NCBI RefSeq assembly: GCF_001642805.2
Contig: NZ_CP016948.1
Coordinates: forward strand, 372,001-436,000
Origin: Serratia surfactantfaciens
Lineage (GTDB): Bacteria; Pseudomonadota; Gammaproteobacteria; Enterobacterales; Enterobacteriaceae
Length of the DNA: 64,000 nucleotides
Reading direction: 5' to 3'
The notes under the pieces: model-generated
What the model saw: only the letters and a program-made list of their open reading frames with translations
Databases searched by the model: none
What the model was told of the DNA's origin: nothing
Program-made: the position numbers and the translations under genes
Shown here: in pieces, positions 11,404 to 21,765 of the stretch
Layout of the letters: each line of letters opens with the position of its first letter
Position numbering within the stretch: position 1 is the stretch's first letter

Positions 11404-13269
11404 TTACTGCGCCAGCCAGGTTTCGATTTGGCGTTGGATGCCGGCGGCGTCCAGCCCCAGATCGGTGCGCAGCTCTTCCTGGGTGCCCTGCGAGACGAAG
11501 CTGTCCGGCAGGCCGAGGTTCAGCACCGGCACCGGACGGCGTTTGGCCATCAGCAGTTCGTTGACGCCGCTGCCGGCGCCGCCCATGATGGCGTTCTCTT
11601 CCAGCGTGACCAGCGTTTCATGGCTGGCAGCCAGTTCGAGCACCAGCTGCTCGTCCAGCGGTTTGACGAAGCGCATGTCGACCAGCGTGGCGTTGAGCGC
11701 TTCCGCCGCTTGCGTGGCCTCCGGCAGCAGGGTGCCGAAGTTGAGAATGGCGATCTTTTCCCCCTGGCGGCGCACCACGCCTTTGCCGATCGGCAGCAGG
11801 CTGAGCGGCTCCAGCGCCGCGCCGGTACCGGTGCCGCGCGGATAACGCACGGCGCTCGGGCCGGCATTGTAGTGATAGCCGGTATACAGCATCTGGCGGC
11901 ATTCGTTCTCGTCGCTCGGCGTCATGATCACCATGGTCGGGATGCAGCGCATGAACGACAGATCAAACGCCCCCTGGTGGGTCTGGCCGTCGGCACCGAC
12001 GATGCCGCCGCGATCGATGGCGAACATCACCGGCAGGTTTTGGATCGCCACGTCGTGGATCAACTGATCGTAGGCGCGCTGCAGGAAGGTGGAGTAGATC
12101 GCCACCACCGGCTTGTAGCCGCCGATCGCCAACCCGGCGGCGAAGGTGACCGCGTGCTGCTCGGCGATCGCTACGTCGAAGTACTGCTGCGGATAGTCGC
12201 GGGAGAACTGCACCATGCCGGAGCCTTCGCGCATCGCCGGGGTGATCGCCATCAGCGAGCTGTCTTTGGCGGCGGTTTCACACAGCCAGTCGCCGAAGAT
12301 TTTCGAATAGGTCGGCAGACCGCCGGCGCTTTTCGGCAGCGTGCCGCTGGCGGGATCGAACTTCGGCACCGCGTGGAAGCTGATTGGGTCCTTTTCCGCC
12401 GGCGCGTAACCGCGGCCTTTCTTGGTCATGATGTGCAACAGCTGCGGGCCTTTCAGATCGCGCATGTTTTTCAACGTGGCGACCAGCCCTTGCACGTCGT
12501 GCCCGTCTACCGGGCCGATGTAGTTGAAGCCCAGCTCTTCGAACAGCGTGCCAGGCACCACCATGCCTTTCAAGTGCTCTTCGGTGCGTTTCACCAGCTC
12601 CTTGATCGGCGGCACGCCGGCCAGCACTTTTTTGCCGCCTTCGCGCAGGGTGGAGTAAAGTTTGCCGGACAGCAGCTGCGCCAGATGGTTGTTCAGCGCG
12701 CCGACGTTTTCCGAGATCGACATCTCGTTGTCGTTCAGCACCACCAGCATGTCCGGGTTGATGTCACCGGCGTGGTTCATCGCTTCGAACGCCATGCCGG
12801 CGGTGATGGCACCGTCGCCGATCACGCACACCGTGCGGCGGCCCTTGCCCTCACGCTCCGCCGCCACCGCCATGCCGAGGCCGGCGCTGATCGAGGTCGA
12901 CGAGTGGCCGACCGACAGCACGTCGTATTCGCTTTCGGCGCGCCACGGGAAGGGGTGCAGGCCGTTCTTTTGCCGGATAGTGGCGATGCGGTCGCGGCGA
13001 CCGGTCAGAATTTTGTGCGGGTAGGCCTGGTGGCCGACGTCCCACACCAGATGATCGAACGGCGTGTTGTAGACGAAATGCAACGCCACCGTCAGTTCGA
13101 CGGTACCCAGCCCGGAGGCAAAGTGGCCGCTGGAACGACTGACGCTGTTCAGCAGGTATTGCCGCAGCTCATCGCACAGCTTCGGCAAGCTCTCTTTGGG
13201 CAGCGAACGGAGTTCCTCGGGGTTTTCCGCTAGCGCCAGGGTTGGGTATTTGGCTATATCAAGACTCAT
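11404..13269 (-). CDS. dxs: 1-deoxy-D-xylulose-5-phosphate synthase
   Basis: Dxs joins pyruvate and glyceraldehyde 3-phosphate to DXP, the first committed step of the MEP isoprenoid pathway, which also feeds thiamine and pyridoxal synthesis. It has 621 residues (E. coli 620). The thiamine-diphosphate motif starts at [16 protein letters not shown] and continues to LNDNEMSIS. The transketolase pyrimidine domain includes [15 protein letters not shown], with the conserved catalytic Glu. The gene follows ispA by 34 bp on the minus strand. Confidence 0.98.
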   Translation of the reverse strand: MSLDIAKYPTLALAENPEELRSLPKESLPKLCDELRQYLLNSVSRSSGHFASGLGTVELTVALHFVYNTPFDHLVWDVGHQAYPHKILTGRRDRIATIRQKNGLHPFPWRAESEYDVLSVGHSSTSISAGLGMAVAAEREGKGRRTVCVIGDGAITAGMAFEAMNHAGDINPDMLVVLNDNEMSISENVGALNNHLAQLLSGKLYSTLREGGKKVLAGVPPIKELVKRTEEHLKGMVVPGTLFEELGFNYIGPVDGHDVQGLVATLKNMRDLKGPQLLHIMTKKGRGYAPAEKDPISFHAVPKFDPASGTLPKSAGGLPTYSKIFGDWLCETAAKDSSLMAITPAMREGSGMVQFSRDYPQQYFDVAIAEQHAVTFAAGLAIGGYKPVVAIYSTFLQRAYDQLIHDVAIQNLPVMFAIDRGGIVGADGQTHQGAFDLSFMRCIPTMVIMTPSDENECRQMLYTGYHYNAGPSAVRYPRGTGTGAALEPLSLLPIGKGVVRRQGEKIAILNFGTLLPEATQAAEALNATLVDMRFVKPLDEQLVLELAASHETLVTLEENAIMGGAGSGVNELLMAKRRPVPVLNLGLPDSFVSQGTQEELRTDLGLDAAGIQRQIETWLAQ

Positions 13270-13303
13270 TCGATACTCATATCAGAGGAGTTAACGTCAC
13301 ACG

Positions 13304-14224
13304 TTAATTGTCGCGTTCAATAATGAAGCTGGCTAACGCTCGCAATGGCGCTGTGTTATAAGATTGCGCTGCCAAAGTGTCTAATGCAGCTAATGCTTCC
13401 TGATAGAGATCCCACGCTTTTGCTTTCGCGCTGTCAAGCCCGAGTAACGCCGGGTAGGTACTCTTTCCGTGTTGTTGGTCCGCTCCCTGGCGCTTGCCGA
13501 TTTTCTCAGTTTCGCCGACAACGTCCAAAATGTCATCCTGCACCTGGAACGCCAGGCCGACCGCAGCGGCGTAACGATCCAGCTGCGGTAGCGCCGCTCG
13601 TCCGGCTTCGCCGGCGCTCAGCGCGCCCAGTCGCACCGCCGCGCGGATCAACGCGCCGGTTTTGTGGCGGTGGATCTGCTCCAGCGCCTGCAGGTCGACG
13701 TGCTTGCCTTCGGCTTCCAGATCCAACGATTGGCCGCCGCACATGCCGGCTACGCCGCTGGCGCTCGCCAGTTCGGAGACCATCGCCAGCCGATCGCGCA
13801 GCGCCACGTCGGGCATCTCGGCATCGGCCAGGATTGAAAATGCCAGCGTTTGCAGCGCATCGCCGGCCAGGATAGCGTTGGCTTCGCCGAATTTAATGTG
13901 ACAGGTCGGCTGGCCGCGGCGCAGATCGTCATCGTCCATCGCCGGCAGATCGTCGTGGATCAGCGAGTAGGCGTGAATGCATTCCACCGCCGCCGCCGGC
14001 GCGTCCAGGTTGGTCAGCGACACGCCGAACATCTGGCCGGTGGTGTACACCAGGAACGGGCGCAGGCGCTTGCCGCCCAGTAAGGCGCCGTGACGCATCG
14101 CCGCCACCATGTTGCCGTCGTTGAACGGCAGCGGGGCGATGAAATCCAGCAGCGCGCGATCTGCGCGCTGGCGGAACATCTGCAATTGATCGGCAAAAGC
14201 GGCCGATGGGGCGATCTCAGACAT
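13304..14224 (-). CDS. ispA: Farnesyl diphosphate synthase
   Basis: IspA condenses dimethylallyl and isopentenyl diphosphates to geranyl and then farnesyl diphosphate, the precursor of ubiquinone, undecaprenyl phosphate and haem O. The 306-residue helical protein carries the first Asp-rich motif DDLPAMD at residues 91-97 and the second, DDILD, near residue 230. It is embedded between xseB (5-bp gap) and dxs in the standard operon. Haem O synthase CyoE, encoded about 6 kb away, consumes its product. Confidence 0.98.
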   Translation of the reverse strand: MSEIAPSAAFADQLQMFRQRADRALLDFIAPLPFNDGNMVAAMRHGALLGGKRLRPFLVYTTGQMFGVSLTNLDAPAAAVECIHAYSLIHDDLPAMDDDDLRRGQPTCHIKFGEANAILAGDALQTLAFSILADAEMPDVALRDRLAMVSELASASGVAGMCGGQSLDLEAEGKHVDLQALEQIHRHKTGALIRAAVRLGALSAGEAGRAALPQLDRYAAAVGLAFQVQDDILDVVGETEKIGKRQGADQQHGKSTYPALLGLDSAKAKAWDLYQEALAALDTLAAQSYNTAPLRALASFIIERDN

Positions 14225-14229
14225 GTCGG

Positions 14230-14493
14230 TTACTCGGCATCCGGTGTGAAAGGCGCCAGCGCCGCGTCATCGGCGCTGTCGTTAAGGAGTATCTGCACAC
14301 GCTGTTCCGCCTGCTGCAGTTTTTGCTGGCCTTGACGCGCCAGCTGCACGCCGCGTTCGAATTCGTTCAGCGCGTCTTCCAGCGGCAGTTCGCCTGACTC
14401 CAGACGCGTCACGATGCTTTCCAGCTCGCCGAGGGCGCTTTCAAAGCTGGCAGTTTGCTCTGTACTGGCTGATTGTGCTGGTTTTTTCGGCAT
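14230..14493 (-). CDS. xseB: Exodeoxyribonuclease VII small subunit
   Basis: XseB is the small subunit of exonuclease VII, which degrades single-stranded DNA from both ends; several copies bind each XseA. The 87-residue protein has the signature [33 protein letters not shown] split across two helices at about residues 17-50, and an acidic tail. The Lys/Pro/Ala-rich N-terminus is slightly longer than in E. coli (80 residues). It heads the xseB-ispA-dxs operon. Confidence 0.96.
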   Translation of the reverse strand: MPKKPAQSASTEQTASFESALGELESIVTRLESGELPLEDALNEFERGVQLARQGQQKLQQAEQRVQILLNDSADDAALAPFTPDAE

Positions 14494-14653
14494 AATTTTC
14501 TTTTTACGTCATCATGTGAACCGTGGCGCCAGAGCCTATCCTAGCGGATCTTGATTAGCAAATCATGGCGCTCATGTGTGGTTTTGTGCGCAGAGCACGG
14601 CGATATGGTGATATACTCCGCGCCGTAATTCTTATCTGACAACAAAGACCGCC

Positions 14654-16102
14654 ATGAAGTTTATCATTAAATTGTTCCCGGAAATCACCATCAAGAGCCA
14701 ATCTGTGCGCTTGCGCTTTATCAAGATTCTCTCGACCAATATTCGCAACGTCCTGAAGCAGTATGATGAAACGCTGGCGGTCGTCCGTCACTGGGATCAT
14801 ATCGAAGTTCGCGCCAAAGATGAAAACCAGCGGCCGATCATTGCCGACGCGCTGACGCGCATTCCCGGCATCCACCATATTCTGGAAGTGGAAGATCGTG
14901 CTTATACCGATATCCACCACATCTTCGAGCAGACGCTGGAAGCCTACCGCGCCCAGCTGGAAGGCAAAACCTTCTGCGTGCGCGTCAAGCGCCGCGGCAA
15001 GCAGGCGTTCAACTCGCAGGACGTGGAGCGCTACGTCGGCGGCGGTTTGAATCAGCATATCGAGAGCGCGCGCGTTAACCTGACCCGCCCGCAGGTCACG
15101 GTAAACCTGGAGATCGAAGACGACAAGCTGATGCTGGTCAAACGCCGTCTCGAAGGCATCGGCGGTTACCCGGTCGGCACCCAGGAAGACGTGATGTCGC
15201 TGATTTCCGGCGGTTTCGACTCGGGCGTGTCCAGCTATATGCTGATGCGTCGCGGTTGCCGCGTGCACTTCTGCTTCTTCAACCTGGGCGGCGCCGCGCA
15301 CGAGATCGGCGTGAAGCAGGTGGCGCATTATCTGTGGAATCGCTTCGCCAGCTCGCACAAGGTGCGCTTCGTCGCCATCGACTTCGAGCCGGTGGTGGGT
15401 GAGATCCTGGAGAAAGTCGACGACGGTCAGATGGGCGTGGTGCTCAAGCGCATGATGGTGCGTGCCGCTTCGCAAGTGGCCGAACGCTACGGCGTGCAGG
15501 CGCTGGTGACCGGTGAGGCGCTGGGGCAGGTCTCCAGCCAGACGCTGACCAACCTGCGTCTGATCGATAACGCGTCCGACACCCTGATCCTGCGTCCGCT
15601 GATTTCGCACGATAAAGAGCACATCATCAAGCTGGCGCGCGAAATCGGCACTGAAGACTTCGCCAAAACCATGCCGGAATATTGCGGCGTGATTTCGAAG
15701 AGCCCGACGGTGAAAGCCGTCAAGGCCAAGATTGAAGAGGAAGAGAGCCACTTCGATTTCAGCATTCTCGATCGGGTGGTGAGCGAGGCCAAGAACGTCG
15801 ATATTCGCTCTATCGCCGAGCAGGCGCAGGAGCAGGTGACCGAGGTGGAAACCGTCGCGGCCTTTGGTGCCGACGAGGTGATCCTGGATATCCGTTCCAA
15901 CGACGAACAGGAAGAGAAGCCGCTGCAGCTGGAACAGGTTGAAGTGAAAGCGCTGCCGTTCTACAAGCTGAGCACCCAGTTCGGCGATCTGGATCAGAGC
16001 AAAACCTATCTGCTGTACTGCGAGCGCGGCGTGATGAGCCGTCTGCAGGCGCTGTACCTGCTGGAGCAGGGTTTCAGCAACGTGAAGGTTTATCGCCCGT
16101 AA
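14654..16102 (+). CDS. thiI: tRNA 4-thiouridine synthase / thiamine sulfur carrier enzyme ThiI
   Basis: ThiI adenylates U8 of tRNA and inserts sulfur to give 4-thiouridine, a near-UV sensor, and also supplies sulfur for the thiamine thiazole. It has 482 residues, as in E. coli: an N-terminal ferredoxin-like and THUMP region (about 1-165), a PP-loop ATP pyrophosphatase with SGGFDS at 185-190, and a C-terminal rhodanese domain with persulfide Cys456 in YCERGVMSR. It is divergent from xseB, with a 160-bp shared upstream region. Confidence 0.98.
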   Translation: MKFIIKLFPEITIKSQSVRLRFIKILSTNIRNVLKQYDETLAVVRHWDHIEVRAKDENQRPIIADALTRIPGIHHILEVEDRAYTDIHHIFEQTLEAYRAQLEGKTFCVRVKRRGKQAFNSQDVERYVGGGLNQHIESARVNLTRPQVTVNLEIEDDKLMLVKRRLEGIGGYPVGTQEDVMSLISGGFDSGVSSYMLMRRGCRVHFCFFNLGGAAHEIGVKQVAHYLWNRFASSHKVRFVAIDFEPVVGEILEKVDDGQMGVVLKRMMVRAASQVAERYGVQALVTGEALGQVSSQTLTNLRLIDNASDTLILRPLISHDKEHIIKLAREIGTEDFAKTMPEYCGVISKSPTVKAVKAKIEEEESHFDFSILDRVVSEAKNVDIRSIAEQAQEQVTEVETVAAFGADEVILDIRSNDEQEEKPLQLEQVEVKALPFYKLSTQFGDLDQSKTYLLYCERGVMSRLQALYLLEQGFSNVKVYRP

Positions 16103-16124
16103 CGCGTGGAGCGCCATAAACGAT

Positions 16125-16157
16125 AAGGGCTGAACCGGTGTTCAGCCCTTTTTTTAT
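16125..16157 (+). terminator. Rho-independent terminator after thiI
   Basis: A 10-bp stem (AAGGGCTGAA / TTCAGCCCTT) with a 6-base loop is followed by a run of seven T. It lies between convergent thiI and yajL. Confidence 0.92.
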
Positions 16158-16168
16158 CGGCAAATCGT

Positions 16169-16759
16169 TCAGTCGCGGAAATCGTACATCCCAGGGATCA
16201 ACACCAGCTGCGCGGCGATCTCCGCCGCCTTGGCCTTGCCAAGCAGCAGATCGATCAGTTTCAGCGCAAACTCCATTGCGGTGCCCGGCCCCTGGCTGGT
16301 GAGCAGGTTAACGCGAGCGTCGTACACCACGCGGCGTTCCATCCATTTATCCGCCGGTATCTGGTCTTTCAGGCCCGGGAAGCCGGTCATGTTGCCGACC
16401 GGGAACAGATCGTGGTGCTGCAGCACCAGCGCAGGCGCTGCGCAGATGGCGGCGACGATGTTGCCCTGCAGGTGCATTTGCCGCACCTTTTCCACCAGCA
16501 GCGGGCTGTCGCGGAAGCATTCCGCCCCCTTCAGGCCGCCGGGCAGCACGATGGCGTCGAAAGGCTCATCGACGATCGCCACCAGCGGCGCATCGGCCAG
16601 CAGTTTGACGCCGCGCGAACAGACGATAGTCAACTCGCCGTCGCCGGCAACGCTGGCGGTGGTGACTTTTACGCCCGCCCGCACCAGCAGATCGATGGCG
16701 GTGACGGCTTCGGTTTCTTCACTACCAGGTGCCAGGCAGACCAGCGCCGATACGCTCAT
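16169..16759 (-). CDS. yajL: DJ-1/PfpI-family protein deglycase and chaperone YajL
   Basis: YajL is the closest bacterial homologue of human DJ-1, with reported glyoxalase/deglycase and oxidative-stress chaperone activity. Starting at the second Met (16759) gives 196 residues, the E. coli length; a two-residue longer start at 16765 is possible. The nucleophile elbow AAICAAPA places reactive Cys106 as in the family, with the conserved Glu15 in PGSEETEAV. Its 5' end lies inside the end of panE (38-bp overlap), implying translational coupling. Confidence 0.94.
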   Translation of the reverse strand: MSVSALVCLAPGSEETEAVTAIDLLVRAGVKVTTASVAGDGELTIVCSRGVKLLADAPLVAIVDEPFDAIVLPGGLKGAECFRDSPLLVEKVRQMHLQGNIVAAICAAPALVLQHHDLFPVGNMTGFPGLKDQIPADKWMERRVVYDARVNLLTSQGPGTAMEFALKLIDLLLGKAKAAEIAAQLVLIPGMYDFRD

Positions 16760-17633
16760 ATTCATTTTCCTTTCGTTTAATCAGTTCAAACAGCCGCGCA
16801 TTCTCCGGCAGCGTGAGGCCGTGGCTGCGCGCGCGGCGCAGCAGGTAGCCGGTGATGTAGTCGATCTCGGTGTGCCGCTGGCTGCGGATATCCTGCAGCA
16901 TCGACGAAACGTTGTCGGCGGTGCTGTGGATCACGTCCATGACATATTGCATCAGGCCTTCGCAGGAGGTGTGGTAACCCTCCATCGCCATCACGCTGGC
17001 GACTTCACGACACAGCGTTTCGATCTGCTCCGGGTAGCGCTGCAGATCGCCGTTGTGGCAGCCGTACAGCGCCGTCAGCGGGTTGATCACGCAGTTGACC
17101 GCCAGCTTGCGCCAGTTGGCCGAGGCGATGTTGTTGTGCCAGGCGACGTCGGGCAGCGCCTGATGCAGCACTTCCGCCAGGTGGCTGAGGCGTTGGGCGG
17201 CCGGCGAGGTCGGCCCGATGTGGGTGATGCCGGTGGCGACGTGAATAATGGTGCTGCCTTCGTGGCGCGCGGCGTGGGTGGTGGTGCCCTGCAGAATGGG
17301 CTGGCTGTTCGGCGGCAGCTCCTCCTGAGTGCCCATACCGTTGTGCAGCAGCAAGATGGCGCACTGGGGGTTAAGCTTCGGCAGCAGCGCGCTGACCGCG
17401 CTGGACACTTGCCAGGCTTTCAGCGTCACCAGCAGCAGCTCGCTTTGCGCCAGATGCTCCGGATCGTTGGTGGGCAGATTGCGATTGAACGAGACGCCTT
17501 CCGGCTCTATCACGTTCACGGCGCAAAAAGGCTGAGGCACTCTTAGCCATCCCTGTACATCGTGGCCCTGCTGATACAGCCGGGAGAGCCACAGTTGTCC
17601 GAGCGCGCCGCAACCAAGAATGGTTATTTTCAT
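16722..17633 (-). CDS. panE: 2-dehydropantoate 2-reductase (ketopantoate reductase)
   Basis: PanE reduces ketopantoate to pantoate with NADPH in the pantothenate/CoA pathway. It has 303 residues, the same as E. coli. The Rossmann motif GCGALGQLW starts at residue 7, and the catalytic-lysine region [17 protein letters not shown] and C-terminal ICPA_C domain follow. It is co-oriented and overlapping with yajL, the arrangement seen in E. coli (apbA-thiJ). yajQ is divergent on the other side. Confidence 0.97.
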   Translation of the reverse strand: MKITILGCGALGQLWLSRLYQQGHDVQGWLRVPQPFCAVNVIEPEGVSFNRNLPTNDPEHLAQSELLLVTLKAWQVSSAVSALLPKLNPQCAILLLHNGMGTQEELPPNSQPILQGTTTHAARHEGSTIIHVATGITHIGPTSPAAQRLSHLAEVLHQALPDVAWHNNIASANWRKLAVNCVINPLTALYGCHNGDLQRYPEQIETLCREVASVMAMEGYHTSCEGLMQYVMDVIHSTADNVSSMLQDIRSQRHTEIDYITGYLLRRARSHGLTLPENARLFELIKRKENEYERIGAGLPGTW

Positions 17634-17815
17634 TCAGTCTCCTTGGAAACACGGGAATACCGCTCAATTACCGTGAATTAACTATAGGCTTTATGGCAGC
17701 CCGAAGCGCTATCCCTGCGTGCGTTCAGCAGATTTTGTCTGAGGCGGTAAAGCGGTTATCATGCTCGGCATCAAAATCGCCTAAGCTATTAGGCACTCAT
17801 TCAGGAGGAAGAAGT

Positions 17816-18307
17816 ATGCCATCTTTCGACATCGTTTCCGAAATTGATATGCAGGAAGTGCGTAACGCCGTTGAGAACGCCACCCGCGATCTCGGCACCC
17901 GCTGGGATTTTCGCAACGTGCCGGCCAGCTTTGAGCTAAACGAGAAAGACCAAAGCATCAAGGTTGCCACCGAGTCTGATTTCCAGGTGCAGCAGCTGCT
18001 CGACATTCTGCGCGAAAAGCTGAGCAAGCGCAGCATCGACGGCGCCGCGCTGGAGATCCCGGAAGAATTTACCCACAGCGGTAAAACCTACAGCGTGGAA
18101 GCCAAGCTGAAGCAGGGGATTGAAACCACCGTGGCGAAGAAAATCGTCAAGCTGATCAAAGACAGCAAGCTGAAGGTGCAGGCGCAGATCCAGGGCGAAG
18201 AAGTGCGGGTGACCGGCAAGTCGCGCGACGATTTGCAGAGCGTGATGGCGCTGGTGCGCGGCGGCGATCTGGGGCAGCCGTTCCAGTTCAAGAACTTCCG
18301 CGATTAA
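17816..18307 (+). CDS. yajQ: YajQ family nucleotide-binding protein
   Basis: YajQ proteins bind cyclic di-GMP in several species and influence transcription; E. coli YajQ also binds nucleic acid. The start at 17816 follows a strong AGGAGGAAG ribosome-binding site and gives 163 residues; a longer in-frame start upstream lacks a site. The [19 protein letters not shown] start and [17 protein letters not shown] segment are family hallmarks, and two RNP-like ferredoxin folds are expected. It is convergent with yajR across a terminator. Confidence 0.96.
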   Translation: MPSFDIVSEIDMQEVRNAVENATRDLGTRWDFRNVPASFELNEKDQSIKVATESDFQVQQLLDILREKLSKRSIDGAALEIPEEFTHSGKTYSVEAKLKQGIETTVAKKIVKLIKDSKLKVQAQIQGEEVRVTGKSRDDLQSVMALVRGGDLGQPFQFKNFRD

Positions 18308-18313
18308 TCTCTA

Positions 18314-18343
18314 CAGGGCCGGCATTGCCGGCCCTGATTCTTT
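18314..18343. terminator. Terminator between yajQ and yajR
   Basis: A 10-bp perfect stem (CAGGGCCGGC / GCCGGCCCTG) with a three-base loop is followed by ATTCTTTA. It is placed directly after yajQ, at the convergent junction with yajR. Confidence 0.8.
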
Positions 18344-19706
18344 ACAGCGAATTGACCAGCGCTTCCAGCTGACCGCGATTGGTCTGCTTGGTATCCACCT
18401 TGACGTAGGCGCTGCGCTCCTCCGGCACCACGATCGCCTCGGCCACGCCGGGCTGCGCCTTCAGGCGGCTTTCCAGCGCCGAATCCTTCACCGCCAGTTC
18501 CGACAGCGTAATGCGCAGGCTGCTGACATACGGCGGCTCTTTCATCGTGCTGCTGACCAGGAACCAGACTGCAGCCAATACGGCGCCGGCGATAAACACC
18601 AAGCCTGCCCCCTGCAAACCGTAAAGCCAGCCGCCAAGGCTGCCGCCGATCGCCACGCCGATAAACTGGCTGGTGGAGTAGACCCCCATCGCCGTGCCTT
18701 TGTAGCCGGCCGGTGATTCTTTGCTGATCAGCGAAGGCAGAATGGCTTCCATCACGTTGAAGGCCATAAAGAACAGCTGCACGCCGGCGATGATGCCCCA
18801 CAGGTGCATGCCGGAGAGCCACAGCAGCACTTCGGCACAGAACAGCACCGCCACGCAGCCCATAAATACCTGCTTCATGCGGCGATATTTTTCGGCATAG
18901 ATGATGAAAGGCACCACGGCAGCGAACGACACCAGCATGGTCACCAGATAGACGATCCAGTGCTCGCTGGCCGCCAGCCCGGCTTTTTCCATCGCCAGCG
19001 GCAGCGCCACGAAGCTGGACATCAGCAGGATATGCAGACACATGATGCCAAAGTTGAGCTTCAGCAGGCGCGAATTGCTCAGCACTTTGCGGAAGCTGCC
19101 GCGCACGATGCTGGACTCGCGATTCAACAGATGGGTGTCGGCGGAAGGCACCACCGTCAAGGTGATGACAATGCCGGCCAGCGCCAGCACGGCGATCATC
19201 CAGAACAGCGCGTGCAGGCCGAAGGCGTGGGTGATGACAGGCCCCACGACCATGGCGATGGCGAAGGTGATGCCGAAGCTGACGCCGATAAACGCCATCG
19301 CCTTGGTGCGGTTCTGCTCGCGGGTCAGATCGGAGAGCAGCGCCATCACCGCGGCGGCGATGGCGCCGGAGCCCTGCAACGCGCGGCCGAGGATCACGCC
19401 CCAGATAGAGTCGGTGACGGCGGCGATCACGCTGCCGAGGGCAAAGATCAGCAGGCCGCCGACGATCAGCGGCTTGCGGCCGATGCGATCGGACACCAGG
19501 CCGAATGGGATCTGAAACACCGCCTGCGCCAGGCCGTAGATGCCGATGGCGATGCCGATCAGCGCTTCGCTGGCGCCGTTGAGCGCCATGCCGTAGGTAG
19601 TCAGCACCGGCAATACCATAAACATGCCGAGCATGCGCAGGGAAAATACGGTGCCCAATCCCCAGGTGGCGCGGCGCTCCTGCGGGGTCATTGAATTATC
19701 GTTCAC
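18342..19706 (-). CDS. yajR: Major facilitator transporter YajR
   Basis: YajR is an inner-membrane MFS antiporter with 12 helices and a C-terminal cytoplasmic YAM domain; its substrate is unknown. The GTG at 19706, with GAGG eight bases upstream, gives 454 residues, exactly the E. coli length; an upstream in-frame start would add nine residues with no support. The MFS motif A is visible as GLVSDRIGRKPLIVGG. The last 65 residues (about 390-454, after STMKEPPYVSSLR) form the YAM domain. Confidence 0.93.
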   Translation of the reverse strand: MNDNSMTPQERRATWGLGTVFSLRMLGMFMVLPVLTTYGMALNGASEALIGIAIGIYGLAQAVFQIPFGLVSDRIGRKPLIVGGLLIFALGSVIAAVTDSIWGVILGRALQGSGAIAAAVMALLSDLTREQNRTKAMAFIGVSFGITFAIAMVVGPVITHAFGLHALFWMIAVLALAGIVITLTVVPSADTHLLNRESSIVRGSFRKVLSNSRLLKLNFGIMCLHILLMSSFVALPLAMEKAGLAASEHWIVYLVTMLVSFAAVVPFIIYAEKYRRMKQVFMGCVAVLFCAEVLLWLSGMHLWGIIAGVQLFFMAFNVMEAILPSLISKESPAGYKGTAMGVYSTSQFIGVAIGGSLGGWLYGLQGAGLVFIAGAVLAAVWFLVSSTMKEPPYVSSLRITLSELAVKDSALESRLKAQPGVAEAIVVPEERSAYVKVDTKQTNRGQLEALVNSL

Positions 19707-19859
19707 ATCAAACCTCGGTAAAAACCATGCCATCAGACGTTGAGACAGCGCCTGATGGCATGATTTCTGTAAAGCTGCGTCATTTTAGTGTGCAGGGCAG
19801 GGGGGGTAAATCGAATGTTGTTTAACAGATATTACAGTTCGAGCGCTTTTCGGCGTGAC

Positions 19860-19890
19860 AAATAAAATGGGCCGCATACGCGGCCCATTC
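19860..19890 (-). terminator. Terminator after cyoE
   Basis: A 10-bp stem (AATGGGCCGC / GCGGCCCATT, minus strand) with a 4-base loop is followed by TTATTTG. It lies 15 bp beyond the cyoE stop and ends the cyoABCDE transcript. Confidence 0.85.
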
Positions 19891-19904
19891 ACAGATGATT
19901 TGGC

Positions 19905-20798
19905 TTACCAAACGTAGGTCACCAGCGCTTCAGGCGCCGCCGTGGCGCTGAAGTCGATCGACATCATCACGCTCAGCGAGGTGATGGCGACGATGGAGAA
20001 CACGAACAGTTTACGCGCCCAGACGCTGTCGTTTTCGGTTTTGTAACCGCGCAGCGCCATGCCGAGCCACCATACGCTCACCGCCGCAGCGACGATCAGG
20101 TATTTGTAGCCGGCATAACCCACCAGGGTCAGCATCAGCGTGGCGATCATAAACGCCAGGATGTAGACCGTGATGTGGTTCTTGGCGACGGAAATGCCTT
20201 TCACCACCGGCAGCACCGGAATGTTGGCCGCCTGGTAATCTTTAAAGCGGAAGATAGCGATCGCATAAGAATGCGGCATCTGCCACAGGCTAAAGATAGC
20301 CAGCAGGATCAACGCGCCGGCGTCGAACTCGTTGGTCACCGCGCAGTAGCCGATAACCGGCGGCGCAGCGCCCGACAAGCTGCCGATCAGCGTGCCGTAG
20401 ACCGAGTGGCGTTTCATGTACAGGCTGTAAACGCCGACATAAACCACGAAGCCCATCACCGCCAGCCACATGGCCAGCGGGTTGGCCGCGATATACAGCA
20501 ACGCGAAGCCCACAATACCCAACACGGTCGCATAAACCAGGGTGACACTCGGCGCGATCAGGCCTTTTACCAGCACCCGATTCTTCGTTCTCTCCATTTT
20601 CTTGTCGATGTCGCGGTCGATGTAGTTGTTAAACACACAGCCCGACGCGACCACCAACGAGACACCCACCAGGGTGGCGAGAAACAGGGGATAGTCGATG
20701 CTCCCTTTGGAAGCGAGCAGGAACCCCCCAACGACAGAAATTAAATTGCCGAAAATAATTCCTGGTTTAGTGACTTGCAGGTATTGCTTAATCATCAC
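19905..20798 (-). CDS. cyoE: Protohaem IX farnesyltransferase (haem O synthase)
   Basis: CyoE farnesylates haem B to haem O, the cofactor of the binuclear centre of cytochrome bo3. The 297-residue UbiA-family protein has about seven to nine membrane helices and the prenyl-diphosphate/Mg motif [18 protein letters not shown]. It is the last gene of cyoABCDE, 14 bp after cyoD. The farnesyl donor is made by IspA. Confidence 0.97.
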   Translation of the reverse strand: MMIKQYLQVTKPGIIFGNLISVVGGFLLASKGSIDYPLFLATLVGVSLVVASGCVFNNYIDRDIDKKMERTKNRVLVKGLIAPSVTLVYATVLGIVGFALLYIAANPLAMWLAVMGFVVYVGVYSLYMKRHSVYGTLIGSLSGAAPPVIGYCAVTNEFDAGALILLAIFSLWQMPHSYAIAIFRFKDYQAANIPVLPVVKGISVAKNHITVYILAFMIATLMLTLVGYAGYKYLIVAAAVSVWWLGMALRGYKTENDSVWARKLFVFSIVAITSLSVMMSIDFSATAAPEALVTYVW

Positions 20799-20812
20799 GT
20801 GCAGCTCAGCTC

Positions 20813-21151
20813 TTAATCGACCATCATATTGATGTTGAGGTTGTACATAATCCAGAGTGAACCTACAACAACGATACCGATGATCATAGCGGTGAACAGC
20901 AATGCCACCAGGTTCCAGCGCTCTTCCGATGAGGTGTTCATGTGCAGGAAGTAAACCAGGTGAACAATCACCTGGATAACCGCCATACCGACAACAACCG
21001 CCAGGATGGTGGAATGAGAGGCTGTGCCGTTCATTACCATCGCAAATGGAATTACCGTCAGGATGATCGACAGGATAAAGCCGACCAGGTATGACTTCAC
21101 GCTGCCGTGGCTTGCGCCGCCGTGAGAGGTTTCATGGGATGAATGGCTCAT
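20813..21151 (-). CDS. cyoD: Cytochrome bo3 ubiquinol oxidase subunit IV
   Basis: CyoD is the small three-helix subunit that helps assemble copper and haem into the oxidase. The start at 21151 gives 112 residues (E. coli 109) beginning [12 protein letters not shown]; the longer open frame upstream runs into cyoC and is rejected. Three membrane segments lie at about residues 20-40, 47-70 and 80-104. Its ATG overlaps the cyoC stop (TAATG), so translation is probably coupled. Confidence 0.96.
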   Translation of the reverse strand: MSHSSHETSHGGASHGSVKSYLVGFILSIILTVIPFAMVMNGTASHSTILAVVVGMAVIQVIVHLVYFLHMNTSSEERWNLVALLFTAMIIGIVVVGSLWIMYNLNINMMVD

Positions 21152-21765
21152 TACATAACCCCCAGCAGGTAGACAACGGTAAATACGCAGATCCAGACCA
21201 CGTCCAGGAAGTGCCAGAACAGGCTCAGGCACATCAGGCGGGTTTTGTTGGTCGCGGTCAGGCCGAACTTGCTCACCTGAATCATCATCACGATGATCCA
21301 AATCAGGCCGGAAGTTACGTGCAGACCGTGGGTGCCGACCAGCGCGAAGAAGCTGGACAGGAACGCGCTGCGATCCGGACCGAAGCCTTCGGCGATCAGG
21401 TGATGGAATTCATAGATTTCCATCGCCACGAAGCCCAGACCAAACAGGAAGGTCAGGAACAACCAGGTGTTTACACCGCCAACTTTACCCTTGTTCATGG
21501 CGATCATCGCCATGCCGTAGGTGATGGAGCTGAACAACAGCAGGAAAGTTTCGACCAGGACAAACTTCAGGTCGAAGATGTCTTTGCCGGAGGGACCGCC
21601 CGCGGTCCCGTTCACCAGGACTGCATAAGTCGCGAACAAGCTCGCAAACAAAATACAGTCGCTCATCAGGTAGATCCAGAATCCGAAGACCTTGGTCTCA
21701 CCCGCGTCGTGGTGCCCATGCTCTGCATGGGCTGCGTTATGATTGGTCAGAGTTTCAGTTGACAT
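21151..21765 (-). CDS. cyoC: Cytochrome bo3 ubiquinol oxidase subunit III
   Basis: CyoC is subunit III of the proton-pumping quinol oxidase, a five-helix inner-membrane protein of the COX3 family. It has 204 residues (same as E. coli) with a His-rich N-terminal cytoplasmic tail ([12 protein letters not shown]). Membrane segments include [19 protein letters not shown] and the [15 protein letters not shown] stretch. It overlaps cyoB by 11 bp and cyoD by one base, consistent with a tightly coupled operon. Confidence 0.97.
   Translation of the reverse strand: MSTETLTNHNAAHAEHGHHDAGETKVFGFWIYLMSDCILFASLFATYAVLVNGTAGGPSGKDIFDLKFVLVETFLLLFSSITYGMAMIAMNKGKVGGVNTWLFLTFLFGLGFVAMEIYEFHHLIAEGFGPDRSAFLSSFFALVGTHGLHVTSGLIWIIVMMIQVSKFGLTATNKTRLMCLSLFWHFLDVVWICVFTVVYLLGVM

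Noticed and set aside
11254..13233. 659-codon plus-strand frame opposite dxs
   Set aside because: Antisense shadow of dxs: Arg/His/Gln-rich composition from GC-rich codon bias and no family features.
14555..16117. 520-codon minus-strand frame opposite thiI
   Set aside because: Antisense shadow of a clearly identified gene; no ribosome-binding site and no recognisable domain.
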